Of a stretch of 10,256 nt of DNA, positions 1-6,226 are shown piece by piece. Position numbers and translations under genes: made by a program. Numbering within the stretch: position 1 is the first letter of the stretch; every line of letters starts with the position of its first letter. The DNA comes from DATJLQ01 sp035509415. GTDB taxonomy: Bacteria; Pseudomonadota; Alphaproteobacteria; JACZXZ01. The notes under the pieces were generated by a model. It searched no databases. It was not told the origin of the DNA and saw only the letters and a list, made by a program, of their open reading frames with translations. The stretch lies in contig DATJLQ010000004.1 in NCBI GenBank assembly GCA_035509415.1, positions 1 to 10,256 on the forward strand. The letters are read 5' to 3'.

Positions 1-206
1 ATCCGCCTCGCGACGGCAGTTTCGGCTACTTCGCGGTCAATCCCTGGACCGGGGACGTGTGGAACCTATGGGGCTGCCACAAAATGTCCACGCCCGCCTT
101 GCGCAAATCCCAAGCGGCGATTCGGAAGCGCTTCACGGCCGACGAATCGAAGCACTACGCGGAGCTCCGTCGGCTTAAGCCGGGATGCATCGTCGAAACG
201 CCGTGA
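1..206 (+). CDS. Partial small secreted-type protein, C-terminal part (family member 1)
   Basis: This is the 3' end of a gene entering from the left; the first whole codon is at 3 and the TGA stop is at 204-206. The visible 67 residues contain FAVNPWTGDVWNLWGC, then a basic helical stretch (SQAAIRKRFTADESKHY), and end shortly after a second cysteine (KPGC). The same core and the same 37-residue cysteine spacing occur in the two complete proteins encoded at 393-815 and 858-1328, so this is a paralogue. The N-terminus, and so any signal peptide, lies outside the window. I cannot give a function. The stop is 13 bases from the next small ORF, consistent with one transcript. That it is a real gene is well supported by its similarity to two neighbours. 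Confidence 0.8.
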   Translation, partial: PPRDGSFGYFAVNPWTGDVWNLWGCHKMSTPALRKSQAAIRKRFTADESKHYAELRRLKPGCIVETP

Positions 207-219
207 GGCGGGCGCCGCC

Positions 220-390
220 ATGTTGAACGAACCGATGTCGCGTGGGTTGGGATTGCGCCGATTTCGCTTGGCCGGGCCGACGGGGGACGGTCGCCATGCC
301 TATCTCGATGAGGGGGGCGCCTTTCTTGGGCCCGGTGTCGCTGGCACAATCCGCGGATTGCGCCCGATCGTCGAGCAACGGAGTCCCTGA
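220..390 (+). CDS. Small hypothetical ORF, 56 aa
   Basis: An ATG at 220 opens a 56-codon frame ending in TGA at 388-390. The product is basic at the N-terminus (GLGLRRFRLAGP), then glycine-rich (DEGGAFLGPGVAG), and ends IVEQRSP. It has no obvious signal peptide, membrane helix or cysteine, and I do not recognise the family. Support for coding comes from context: it starts 13 bases after the partial gene's stop, a GAGG lies 11 bases before the ATG (205-208), and its stop is only two bases from the next ATG at 393. About 70 per cent of its codons end in G or C. An internal ATG at 235 is an alternative start. It could also be a decayed gene fragment, so confidence is moderate. Confidence 0.42.
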   Translation: MLNEPMSRGLGLRRFRLAGPTGDGRHAYLDEGGAFLGPGVAGTIRGLRPIVEQRSP

Positions 391-392
391 CG

Positions 393-815
393 ATGATGCG
401 CCTAGGCTCCAAGATCTCGATTTTCGTCTATGTCCTCGTTTCGTCCTGGAGTTTGCCGGGGTGGGCCGCGGACATTCCCTGGAAAATCGACGAACCGGCC
501 GCACAACGGTTAGCTGCGGAAGCGAATGGCGAAGCATACCGCCCCGATCAGTTCCGAAAAAGCGACGATAGAAAGAGCGCGCCCTTTTTCGTCGTAGATC
601 TTTATGCATGGCATGCGGATATCGGCGTCATCGACTCCTTTGCCATCAATCCTTGGACCGGCGACGTCTGGGACTTGCTTGGATGCTACAAGCTCTTGAA
701 CTATGAGTTGCGGCAGTCTCAGCTGAAAGTGCGCAAACAATTCACGCATGAGGAACTGAAACGCTACGACGAGCTCGCGGCCATCAGGCCGAAATGCTTG
801 TACAGCGATTGGTAA
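393..815 (+). CDS. Small secreted protein of unknown function, 140 aa (family member 2)
   Basis: Residues 1-26 form a signal peptide: a basic start (MMRLGSK), a hydrophobic stretch and a cleavage-type GWAA before DIPWKID. The mature protein, about 114 residues, is therefore probably periplasmic or secreted. It holds a short helix (EPAAQRLAAEA), a beta-like FFVVDLYAW segment, the core FAINPWTGDVWDLLGC around residues 83-98, and an amphipathic basic helix (SQLKVRKQFTHEELKRYDEL). Cys98 and Cys135 are conserved in both paralogues at the same 37-residue spacing, which suggests a disulfide. The helix followed by strand and the phrase NPWTGDVW loosely recall PepSY domains, but that is only a guess. 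A GGAG at 380-383 lies nine bases before the first of two adjacent ATGs. Existence is well supported; the function is unknown. Confidence 0.82.
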   Translation: MMRLGSKISIFVYVLVSSWSLPGWAADIPWKIDEPAAQRLAAEANGEAYRPDQFRKSDDRKSAPFFVVDLYAWHADIGVIDSFAINPWTGDVWDLLGCYKLLNYELRQSQLKVRKQFTHEELKRYDELAAIRPKCLYSDW

Positions 816-857
816 ACTGCGTCATGGCGCATCTGTCGAGGTCGTCGCAAAGCGAGC

Positions 858-1328
858 ATGAACATGATCCGTAGTTGCACCCATCTCGCATTTATCCTAA
901 TTGCCGCCGCATTTTTGGCTAGCTTCCCCACGCTCGGTCGAGCCGAGGACATTCCGAAGGACATTCCTTGGAAGATCGATCGCTTGACGGCGCAGCGACT
1001 GGTACTCCAGGCATACCCGTATCGGTTCCTGCCCTCGGATTCTTATGTTTACGACCATTTCGACCCTCCCTTTTTCATCTTCGCCCTGATCGACCGGAGA
1101 ATGCGGATTGTGGCAATCCAGAATTGGTTCGCCGTCAATGCCTGGACCGGCGAGGTCTGGGAATTGGCCGGATGCTACAAGCTCGTCACGAGGGCGGCGC
1201 ATTTATCGCAACTGGAAATAAGGCGCAGGTTCACGAAAAAGGAACTGAAGCGATATGACGAACTGAGCGCGTTCGTGCCGTTCTGCATATTTGACGATAC
1301 CGAGTTGGACACCGACGGTGACAAATGA
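858..1328 (+). CDS. Small secreted protein of unknown function, 156 aa (family member 3)
   Basis: A signal peptide spans about residues 1-29 (hydrophobic AFILIAAAFLASF, then GRA before EDIP). The mature part shares with member 2 the sequence DIPWKID, a PFFIFALID strand, the core FAVNAWTGEVWELAGCYKL, and the helix SQLEIRRRFTKKELKRYDEL. Cys106 and Cys143 match the conserved pair. Two differences stand out: a 12-base in-frame duplication just after the cleavage region (DIPKDIPWKID where member 2 has a single DIPWKID), and an acidic C-terminal tail (DDTELDTDGDK) that member 2 lacks. The ribosome site before ATG 858 is weak; ATG 864 is an alternative that keeps the signal peptide. The gene starts 42 bases after member 2 and runs to a strong hairpin. 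No function can be assigned. Confidence 0.82.
   Translation: MNMIRSCTHLAFILIAAAFLASFPTLGRAEDIPKDIPWKIDRLTAQRLVLQAYPYRFLPSDSYVYDHFDPPFFIFALIDRRMRIVAIQNWFAVNAWTGEVWELAGCYKLVTRAAHLSQLEIRRRFTKKELKRYDELSAFVPFCIFDDTELDTDGDK
947..967 (+). repeat. 12-base tandem duplication inside family member 3
   Basis: GGACATTCC occurs at 947-955 and again at 959-967, a period of 12 bases, giving the protein repeat DIPKDIP. Member 2 has a single copy at the same place, so this looks like a recent in-frame duplication at the start of the mature protein. Confidence 0.75.
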
Positions 1329-1329
1329 G

Positions 1330-1355
1330 AAAGGGCGGCCCTGGGGCCGCCCTTT
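1330..1355. terminator. Bidirectional terminator between converging genes
   Basis: AAAGGGCGGCC at 1330-1340 and GGCCGCCCTTT at 1345-1355 form a perfect 11-bp stem around a four-base loop (CTGG). The stem begins inside the stop region of the plus-strand gene ending at 1328 and lies 30 bases beyond the stop of minus-strand asd. A/T pairs at the stem base give TTT on each strand, but no longer T tract follows, so termination strength is uncertain. Position and symmetry argue for a shared intrinsic terminator. Confidence 0.8.
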
Positions 1356-1385
1356 CCGTATCGACCGGCTTCGGCACGTTGCGCG

Positions 1386-2411
1386 CTACGCCGCCTTCTT
1401 CATGTAGCTCTTGACCAGCTCCTCGGCGATCTGGACCGCGTTGAGCGCGGCCCCCTTGCGCAGATTGTCCGACACGATCCAGAGATTGAGCCCGTGCTCG
1501 ACCGTGCGGTCCTCGCGGATGCGGCTCACGAACACCGCGTCCTCGCCCGCACTCTCGACCGGGGTCACGTAGCCCTCGTCGACCCGGTAGTCGACCACCG
1601 ACACGCCGGGTGCGGCGCGCAAGGCCGCGCGCGCCTCGTCGACGCCGAGCTCGCGCTCGAACTCGAGGTTGACCGATTCGGCGTGGCCGATGAACACCGG
1701 CACCCGCACGCAGGTCGCCGTCACCAGGATCTTGGGGTCGAGGATCTTCTTGGTCTCGACCTCCATCTTCCATTCCTCCTTGGTGTAGCCGTCGTCCATG
1801 AAGACGTCGATGTGAGGAATGACGTTGAAGGCGATCTGCTTGGTGAAGGTCTTGCGCTCCGGGTGCTCGCCGACGAAGATGCCGCGCGTCTGCTCGAACA
1901 GCTCGTCCATCGCGTCCTTGCCCGCGCCCGAGACCGACTGGTAGGTCGAGACGACGATGCGGCGGATGCGCGCGAGATCGTGAAGCGGCTTCAGCGCCAC
2001 CACCAGCTGCATGGTCGAGCAGTTCGGGTTCGCGATGATGTTGCGCTTCGAGTAGCCCGCGATCGCCTGCGCGTTCACCTCCGGCACCACGAGCGGCACG
2101 TCCGGGTCCATGCGAAAGTACGAGGTGTTGTCGATCACGACCGCACCCGCCTTGGCGGCGCGCGGCGTGTGCACGGCCGAGACCTTGGCACCCGGCGAGG
2201 AGAGCACGATGTCGGTGCCCTTGAAGTCGAAGGTCGCGAGGTCGCGCACCTTGAGCGTGGCGCGCTCGCCGAACGAGACCTCGTGGCCGACCGAGCGCTC
2301 GGACGCGAGCGCAATCACCTCGTCCGCCGGGAAGTCCCGGTCGGCGAGGATCTGCAGCATCTCGCGTCCGACATTGCCGGTGGCACCCACCACCGCCACT
2401 CTATAGCCCAT
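1386..2411 (-). CDS. asd: Aspartate-semialdehyde dehydrogenase
   Basis: Asd reduces aspartyl-4-phosphate to aspartate-4-semialdehyde with NADPH in the cytoplasm, the branch step towards lysine/diaminopimelate, threonine, methionine and isoleucine. The 341-residue protein opens with the nucleotide-binding fingerprint VAVVGATGNVGREM (residues 5-18). The catalytic cysteine is Cys131 in NPNCSTMQL. The substrate arginine and catalytic histidine are most likely Arg236 and His243 in CVRVPVFIGHAESVN, and the C-terminal DNLRKGAALNAVQIAE is typical of the family. Length is normal for the short bacterial form. No strong Shine-Dalgarno is visible before the ATG at 2411; a hairpin sits in the leader instead. 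In related bacteria asd commonly follows leuB directly; here a plus-strand gene lies between them, so asd probably has its own promoter. Confidence 0.96.
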   Translation of the reverse strand: MGYRVAVVGATGNVGREMLQILADRDFPADEVIALASERSVGHEVSFGERATLKVRDLATFDFKGTDIVLSSPGAKVSAVHTPRAAKAGAVVIDNTSYFRMDPDVPLVVPEVNAQAIAGYSKRNIIANPNCSTMQLVVALKPLHDLARIRRIVVSTYQSVSGAGKDAMDELFEQTRGIFVGEHPERKTFTKQIAFNVIPHIDVFMDDGYTKEEWKMEVETKKILDPKILVTATCVRVPVFIGHAESVNLEFERELGVDEARAALRAAPGVSVVDYRVDEGYVTPVESAGEDAVFVSRIREDRTVEHGLNLWIVSDNLRKGAALNAVQIAEELVKSYMKKAA

Positions 2412-2425
2412 GATACAATCCGATC

Positions 2426-2447
2426 CGGCTCGGGTTTTTAGGAGCCG
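2426..2447 (-). promoter_or_regulatory. Hairpin in the asd leader
   Basis: CGGCTC (2426-2431) and GAGCCG (2442-2447) form a six-bp stem around a ten-base loop that is A-rich on the asd strand. It ends 14 bases before the asd ATG and so covers the place where a ribosome site would be sought. A regulatory role is inference. Confidence 0.3.
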
Positions 2448-2449
2448 TT

Positions 2450-2478
2450 CACTTACGCCGAAGAGGCCGGGATTTCAA
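2450..2478 (-). promoter_or_regulatory. Weak candidate promoter for asd
   Basis: On the minus strand TTGAAA (2473-2478) is followed after 17 bases by TAAGTG (2450-2455). The -35 resembles the sigma70 consensus but the -10 matches poorly. It is the best pair I see in the 99-base gap between asd and the divergent gene. Confidence 0.2.
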
Positions 2479-2510
2479 GCGCCCAGGCCTCCTGCGGCGG
2501 ACGAGGCGCC

Positions 2511-2840
2511 ATGGCGGCCGGGAGCGCGACGTACGCCGAATTCTGGCCTTTTTACCTGGGCGAGCACCGCAAGCCCGCGACCCGCGCCTGGCATTTCCTG
2601 GGCACCGGCCTGGGGGTGGTCCTCGTCCTCGCCGCCCTTCTGAGCGGGGACGGCTGGCTCTATCTGGCCGCCGCCATCGCGGGCTACGGGCCCGCCTGGC
2701 TCGCCCACGGGCTGGTCGAGAAGAACCGGCCCGCGACCTTCGAGCACCCGCTCTGGTCGCTCGTCAGCGACTTCCGCATGCTCGGGCTTTATCTCGCGGG
2801 CCGCCTCGAGGGCGAATACGCGAAATACGGCATCGGCTAG
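2511..2840 (+). CDS. Mpo1-like (DUF962) membrane protein
   Basis: The 109-residue product has the features of the small bacterial DUF962 proteins related to yeast Mpo1, an ER-membrane iron dioxygenase acting on 2-hydroxy fatty acids. Visible signatures are FWPFYLGEHRKPATRAWHFLG near the N-terminus and GPAWLAHGLVEKNRPATFEHP around residues 60-80. His19, His28, His66 and His79 are candidate metal ligands. Two hydrophobic segments, about 30-44 and 48-64, suggest two membrane helices. The start ATG at 2511 follows a weak purine stretch (GACGAGG). The gene runs against its neighbours: divergent from asd and overlapping the end of leuB by the shared bases CTAG. The family call is fairly secure; enzymatic activity in bacteria is not established from sequence alone. 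Confidence 0.82.
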   Translation: MAAGSATYAEFWPFYLGEHRKPATRAWHFLGTGLGVVLVLAALLSGDGWLYLAAAIAGYGPAWLAHGLVEKNRPATFEHPLWSLVSDFRMLGLYLAGRLEGEYAKYGIG

Positions 2841-3949
2841 GCCGCCTGCTTGTCGAGCTCGCGCAGGATCGAATCGCCCATGACCGTGGTCGAGACCTTG
2901 GCCTTGCCGGCCTGCATGATGTCGGCGGTGCGCAAGCCCCCCTTCAAGACATGCTTGACCGCGTTCTCGATCAGGTCCGCGTCCTCCGCCATGTCGAAGG
3001 AATAGCGCAAGAGCATGGCGAAGCTCAGGATCGCGGCGAGCGGGTTGGCGACGTCGCGCCCCGCGATGTCGGGTGCCGAGCCGTGGATCGGCTCGTAGAG
3101 CGCCTTGCGGCGGCCGCTCTTGTCGGCGGGCCCGAGGGAGGCCGACGGCAGCATGCCGATCGAGCCCGTGAGCATCGATGCCTCGTCGGACAGGATGTCG
3201 CCGAACAGGTTCGAGGTCACGATGACGTCGAACTGCTTCGGGTTGCGCACGAGCTGCATCGCCGCGTTGTCGACGTACATGTGGCTGAGCTCGACGTCCT
3301 TGAATTCCGTGGCGCGCAGCTTCTCGACCTCCTCGCGCCAAAGCACAGAGGATTCGAGCACGTTGGCCTTGTCGACCGAGCACAGCTTCTTGCGCCGTTT
3401 GCGCGCGAGCTCGAAGGCGACGCGCGCGACGCGCCGGATCTCCTCGCCCGTATAGACCTCTGTGTTGACGCCGCGCCGGTCGCCGTTCGGGAGCTTCTCG
3501 ACGCCGCGGGGCGTGCCGAAATAGAGCCCGCCCGTGAGCTCGCGCACCAGCATGAGATCGAGCCCCGCGATCGCCTCGGCCTTGAGGGTCGAGGCGTCGG
3601 CGAGCGCCTCGTAGACCGCGGCGGGGCGCAGGTTGGCGAACAGGTCGAGCGCCTTCCGCATGGCGAGAAGCCCGCGCTCGGGCTTCAACGAGAATTCGAG
3701 ATTGTCCCATTTGGGCCCGCCGACGGCACCCAGCAGCACCGCGTCGACCGACGTCGCGGCCTCGAGCGTCTCCTCGGTGAGCGGCTTCCCGTGCGCCTCG
3801 TAGGAGGCGCCGCCGATGAGCCCTTCCTTGAGCTCGAAGCGCAGCTTCTTCCGCTGGTCGAACCAGTCGATCACGCGCCGCGCCTGGGCCATCACCTCGG
3901 GGCCGATGCCGTCGCCGGGAAGGATCAGGATCGATTTGTTCGCAGGCAT
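2837..3949 (-). CDS. leuB: 3-isopropylmalate dehydrogenase
   Basis: LeuB catalyses the third step of leucine biosynthesis, oxidative decarboxylation of (2R,3S)-3-isopropylmalate with NAD+. The 370-residue protein starts with ILILPGDGIGPEV. It carries the substrate arginines Arg98, Arg108 and Arg136, the catalytic Tyr143 (YFGTPRG) and Lys194 (SVDKANVLES), and the metal/substrate aspartates Asp227, Asp251 and Asp255 (NLFGDILSDEASML). The NAD+-binding loop EPIHGSAPDIAG lies near residue 286. A GGAG (3955-3958 on the plus strand) five bases before the ATG fixes the start. It lies 139 bases from leuD, across a palindromic repeat pair, so it may be transcribed partly separately: a TTGAAC -35-like hexamer lies at 3997-4002 but has no good -10. 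Its stop overlaps the stop of the facing gene. Confidence 0.97.
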   Translation of the reverse strand: MPANKSILILPGDGIGPEVMAQARRVIDWFDQRKKLRFELKEGLIGGASYEAHGKPLTEETLEAATSVDAVLLGAVGGPKWDNLEFSLKPERGLLAMRKALDLFANLRPAAVYEALADASTLKAEAIAGLDLMLVRELTGGLYFGTPRGVEKLPNGDRRGVNTEVYTGEEIRRVARVAFELARKRRKKLCSVDKANVLESSVLWREEVEKLRATEFKDVELSHMYVDNAAMQLVRNPKQFDVIVTSNLFGDILSDEASMLTGSIGMLPSASLGPADKSGRRKALYEPIHGSAPDIAGRDVANPLAAILSFAMLLRYSFDMAEDADLIENAVKHVLKGGLRTADIMQAGKAKVSTTVMGDSILRELDKQAA

Positions 3950-4004
3950 GGTGTCTCCATCTTCGGAATGGCATGGAAAATGCGCGTCGACGCATCGTTC
4001 AACT

Positions 4005-4036
4005 CGTCATGCCCGGACTTGTTCCGCGCATCCACG
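4005..4036 (+). repeat. REP-like palindromic element, copy A
   Basis: This 32-base unit begins CGTCATG and ends CATCCACG. It folds as an outer CGT/ACG clamp, a small internal loop, and a stem ATGC/GCAT plus CGGA/TCCG with one C-C mismatch, closed by CTTGT. It matches copy B at 23 of 32 positions when B is read on the other strand. Similar GTCATG...CATCCACG hairpins are, from memory, abundant between genes in many Alphaproteobacteria. Confidence 0.75.
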
Positions 4037-4047
4037 AAGCGATTAGA

Positions 4048-4079
4048 CGTGGATGGCCGTGACGGGCACGGCCATGACG
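4048..4079 (-). repeat. REP-like palindromic element, copy B (inverted)
   Basis: Read on the minus strand, this unit also begins CGTCATG and ends CATCCACG. Its inner stem is fully paired (ATGGCCGTG with CACGGCCAT, loop CCCGT). Three stem pairs differ from copy A by changes on both sides that keep pairing, and A's one mismatch is a C-G pair here. It faces copy A across 11 bases, like paired REP units. Lying 3' of leuD and 5' of leuB, the pair may protect or end the leuCD message. Confidence 0.75.
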
Positions 4080-4088
4080 GGAAACCAA

Positions 4089-4706
4089 TCAAGATTCCGA
4101 TCGGCTCCAGAGCCAGGGCTGGGCCTGGCGCTGCTTCGCCTCGTAGTCCTTGATGAAGGTCTGCTTCTGAAGCGTCAACGCCACCTCGTCCAGCCCCTCG
4201 ATGAGCGAGGTCTTGAGGAAGGGATCGATCTCGAACGCGATCTTGGCGCCGTTCGCGCGCTCGATGGTCTGGTTCGGGAGGTCGATGGTGAGAGAATCGC
4301 CCCGCCCGGCATCTTCCATCAGCGTCTCGACCTCGGCTCTGGGCAGCTTGATCAGCAGCATGCCGTTCTTGAAGCTGTTGTTGTAGAAGATGTCGGCGAA
4401 GCTCTCGGAGATCACGCAGCGGATGCCGAAATCGTCGAGCGCCCAGGGCGCGTGCTCGCGGCTCGAGCCGCAGCCGAAATTCTCGCCCGCGACCAGGATT
4501 TTGGCATTGCGCCAGGGCGCCTTGTTGAGGACGAAGTCGGGGCGCTCGTTGCCCTTCTCGTCGTACCGCAAGGTGTAGAGCAGCGATTTCCCGAGCCCGC
4601 TGCGCTTGATGGTCTTGAGGAAGCGCGCGGGGATGATCTTGTCGGTGTCGATGTTGATCATCGGCAGCGCCGCCGCGACCGCCTTGAGCCGGTCGAATTT
4701 TTTCAT
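4089..4706 (-). CDS. leuD: 3-isopropylmalate dehydratase small subunit
   Basis: LeuD is the swivelling small subunit that joins LeuC to form isopropylmalate isomerase, converting 2- to 3-isopropylmalate in the cytoplasm. The 205-residue protein has the family signatures NIDTDKIIPARFLK (residues 18-31), GENFGCGSSREHAPWAL (74-90) and SFADIFYNNSFKNGMLLI (102-119). The length is normal. The start is the ATG at 4704-4706, which shares ATGA with the leuC stop; reading further upstream in this frame only gives an arginine-rich antisense-like translation of leuC. The overlap implies translational coupling, as expected for two subunits made in equal amounts. Confidence 0.96.
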   Translation of the reverse strand: MKKFDRLKAVAAALPMINIDTDKIIPARFLKTIKRSGLGKSLLYTLRYDEKGNERPDFVLNKAPWRNAKILVAGENFGCGSSREHAPWALDDFGIRCVISESFADIFYNNSFKNGMLLIKLPRAEVETLMEDAGRGDSLTIDLPNQTIERANGAKIAFEIDPFLKTSLIEGLDEVALTLQKQTFIKDYEAKQRQAQPWLWSRSES

Positions 4707-6154
4707 GACACGCTCCCGCGCGCCGGCACGCGCCCGGCCAGGTCGCGCACGTCGGTGAGATGGCCGGTGACCGCGGCCGCCGCCGCCATCGCCGGGCTTA
4801 CGAGATGGGTGCGCCCGCCCGGGCCCTGGCGGCCCTCGAAATTGCGGTTCGAGGTCGACGCCGCGCGCTCGCCGGGGGCGAGCTTGTCCGGATTCATCGC
4901 GAGGCACATGGAGCAGCCGGGCTCGCGCCACTCGAAGCCCGCGTCGCGGAAGATCGCATCCAGCCCCTCGGCCTCGGCCTGATCCTTGACCAGACCCGAG
5001 CCGGGCACCACGAGCGCGCGCACGCCGGGCGCCACGTGGCGGCCCTTGGCGATCGCGGCGGCGGCGCGCAGATCCTCGATGCGGCCGTTGGTGCAGGAGC
5101 CGATGAAGGCGGTGTCGATCTTGATCTCGGCGAGCGGCGTCCCGGGCTCGAGGCCCATATAGTGGAGCGAGCGCGTCCAGGCCGCGCGCAGGCCCTCGTC
5201 GGGTGCCTGGGCCGGATCGGGCACGCGGCCCGTGATGGGGAGCGTGTCCTGGGGCGAGGTGCCCCAGGTGACGTGGGGCGCGATGGTCGACGCGTCGAGC
5301 TCGACCTCGATGTCGTATTTGGCATTCGGGTCGGACGGCAGCGTCTTCCAGTAAGCGACCGCCTGCTCCCACTTGGCCCCCTTGGGCGCCATGGGCCGGC
5401 CCTTCAAGAATTCGAAGGTCTTCTCGTCCGGAGCCACGAGGCCCGCGCGCGCGCCGCCCTCGATCGACATGTTGCACATGGTCATGCGCCCTTCCATCGA
5501 GAGCGCCTTGACCGCGTCGCCCGCATATTCGATCACGTGGCCGGTGCCGCCCGCGGTGCCGATCCTGCCGATGATGGCGAGGATCAGGTCCTTGGCCGTG
5601 CAGCCCTCGGACAACGCCCCCGTGACGGTGACGCGCATGTTCTTGGCCGGCTTCTGCACCAGCGTCTGGGTCGCGAGCACATGCTCGACCTCGGACGTGC
5701 CGATGCCGAAGGCGAGCGCGCCGAAGGCGCCGTGGGTCGCCGTGTGGCTGTCGCCGCAGACCAGCGTCGTGCCCGGGAGCGTGAAGCCCTGCTCGGGCCC
5801 GATGATGTGGACGATGCCCTGGCGCACGTCCATCACCGGGATGAGCGGCACGCCGAATTCCTTGCAGTTCGCCTCGAGGGTCTCGACCTGGATGCGCGAC
5901 TCCTCCTCGAGGATGCCCTTGCTGCGGTCGGTCGTGGGGACGTTATGGTCGGGCACCGCGAGGGTCGCGTCGGGCCGGCGCACCTTGCGCCCCGACGCGC
6001 GAAGCCCCTCGAACGCCTGGGGGCTGGTCACCTCGTGCACGAGATGCCGGTCGATATAGAGAATGCAGGTGCCGTCCGCCTGGCGCTCGACCAGGTGACT
6101 TTGCCAGATCTTGTCGAACAGCGTGCGCGGTGCCGCGCCTTCCTTGGTCGCCAT
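4703..6154 (-). CDS. leuC: 3-isopropylmalate dehydratase large subunit
   Basis: LeuC is the aconitase-like catalytic subunit of isopropylmalate isomerase, carrying a [4Fe-4S] cluster and working with LeuD. Cluster ligands are Cys354 (IGSCTNGR), Cys414 and Cys417 (EPGCSMCLAMN). Other signatures are TLFDKIWQSH at the N-terminus, VCGDSHTATHGAFGALAFGIGTSE (residues 132-155) and SNRNFEGRQGPGGRTHLVSP near residue 435. At 483 residues it is slightly longer than the enterobacterial protein but intact. An AGAGGA about nine bases before the ATG at 6154 supports the start. leuD overlaps the stop by four bases. It lies 72 bases downstream of rplS, separated by a GC-rich hairpin; no leucine-rich leader peptide is visible, so classic attenuation is not indicated. 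Confidence 0.97.
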   Translation of the reverse strand: MATKEGAAPRTLFDKIWQSHLVERQADGTCILYIDRHLVHEVTSPQAFEGLRASGRKVRRPDATLAVPDHNVPTTDRSKGILEEESRIQVETLEANCKEFGVPLIPVMDVRQGIVHIIGPEQGFTLPGTTLVCGDSHTATHGAFGALAFGIGTSEVEHVLATQTLVQKPAKNMRVTVTGALSEGCTAKDLILAIIGRIGTAGGTGHVIEYAGDAVKALSMEGRMTMCNMSIEGGARAGLVAPDEKTFEFLKGRPMAPKGAKWEQAVAYWKTLPSDPNAKYDIEVELDASTIAPHVTWGTSPQDTLPITGRVPDPAQAPDEGLRAAWTRSLHYMGLEPGTPLAEIKIDTAFIGSCTNGRIEDLRAAAAIAKGRHVAPGVRALVVPGSGLVKDQAEAEGLDAIFRDAGFEWREPGCSMCLAMNPDKLAPGERAASTSNRNFEGRQGPGGRTHLVSPAMAAAAAVTGHLTDVRDLAGRVPARGSVS

Positions 6155-6172
6155 CGCTCGTCCTCTCGCTCG

Positions 6173-6195
6173 CCCGACGGCCGCGGCCGTCCGGG
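6173..6195 (-). other. GC-rich hairpin between rplS and leuC
   Basis: GACGGCCGCGGCCGTC (6176-6191) is a perfect 16-base palindrome, extended by CCC on one side and GGG on the other with one bulged base. It lies in the 72-base gap between the rplS stop and the leuC start. No T tract follows on the transcribed strand, so it is not a classical intrinsic terminator; it may slow transcription or protect the rplS message end. Confidence 0.45.
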
Positions 6196-6226
6196 CTGGA
6201 TCGCGTCTCCCCCCGTCGTCGTCCGC

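Noticed and set aside
242..571. 109-codon plus-strand frame overlapping member 2
   Set aside because: It conflicts with the signal peptide-bearing gene at 393, which has two paralogues; the ORF at 220-390 uses the preceding space better.
2412..2510. Lysine riboswitch before asd
   Set aside because: The gap of 99 bases is too short for the usual aptamer plus expression platform and shows only one simple hairpin.
2951..4153. 400-codon plus-strand frame opposite leuB
   Set aside because: It is an antisense shadow of leuB and would also run through the palindromic repeat pair.
6155..6226. Leucine leader peptide and attenuator before leuC
   Set aside because: No short ORF rich in leucine codons and no T tract after the GC-rich hairpin.
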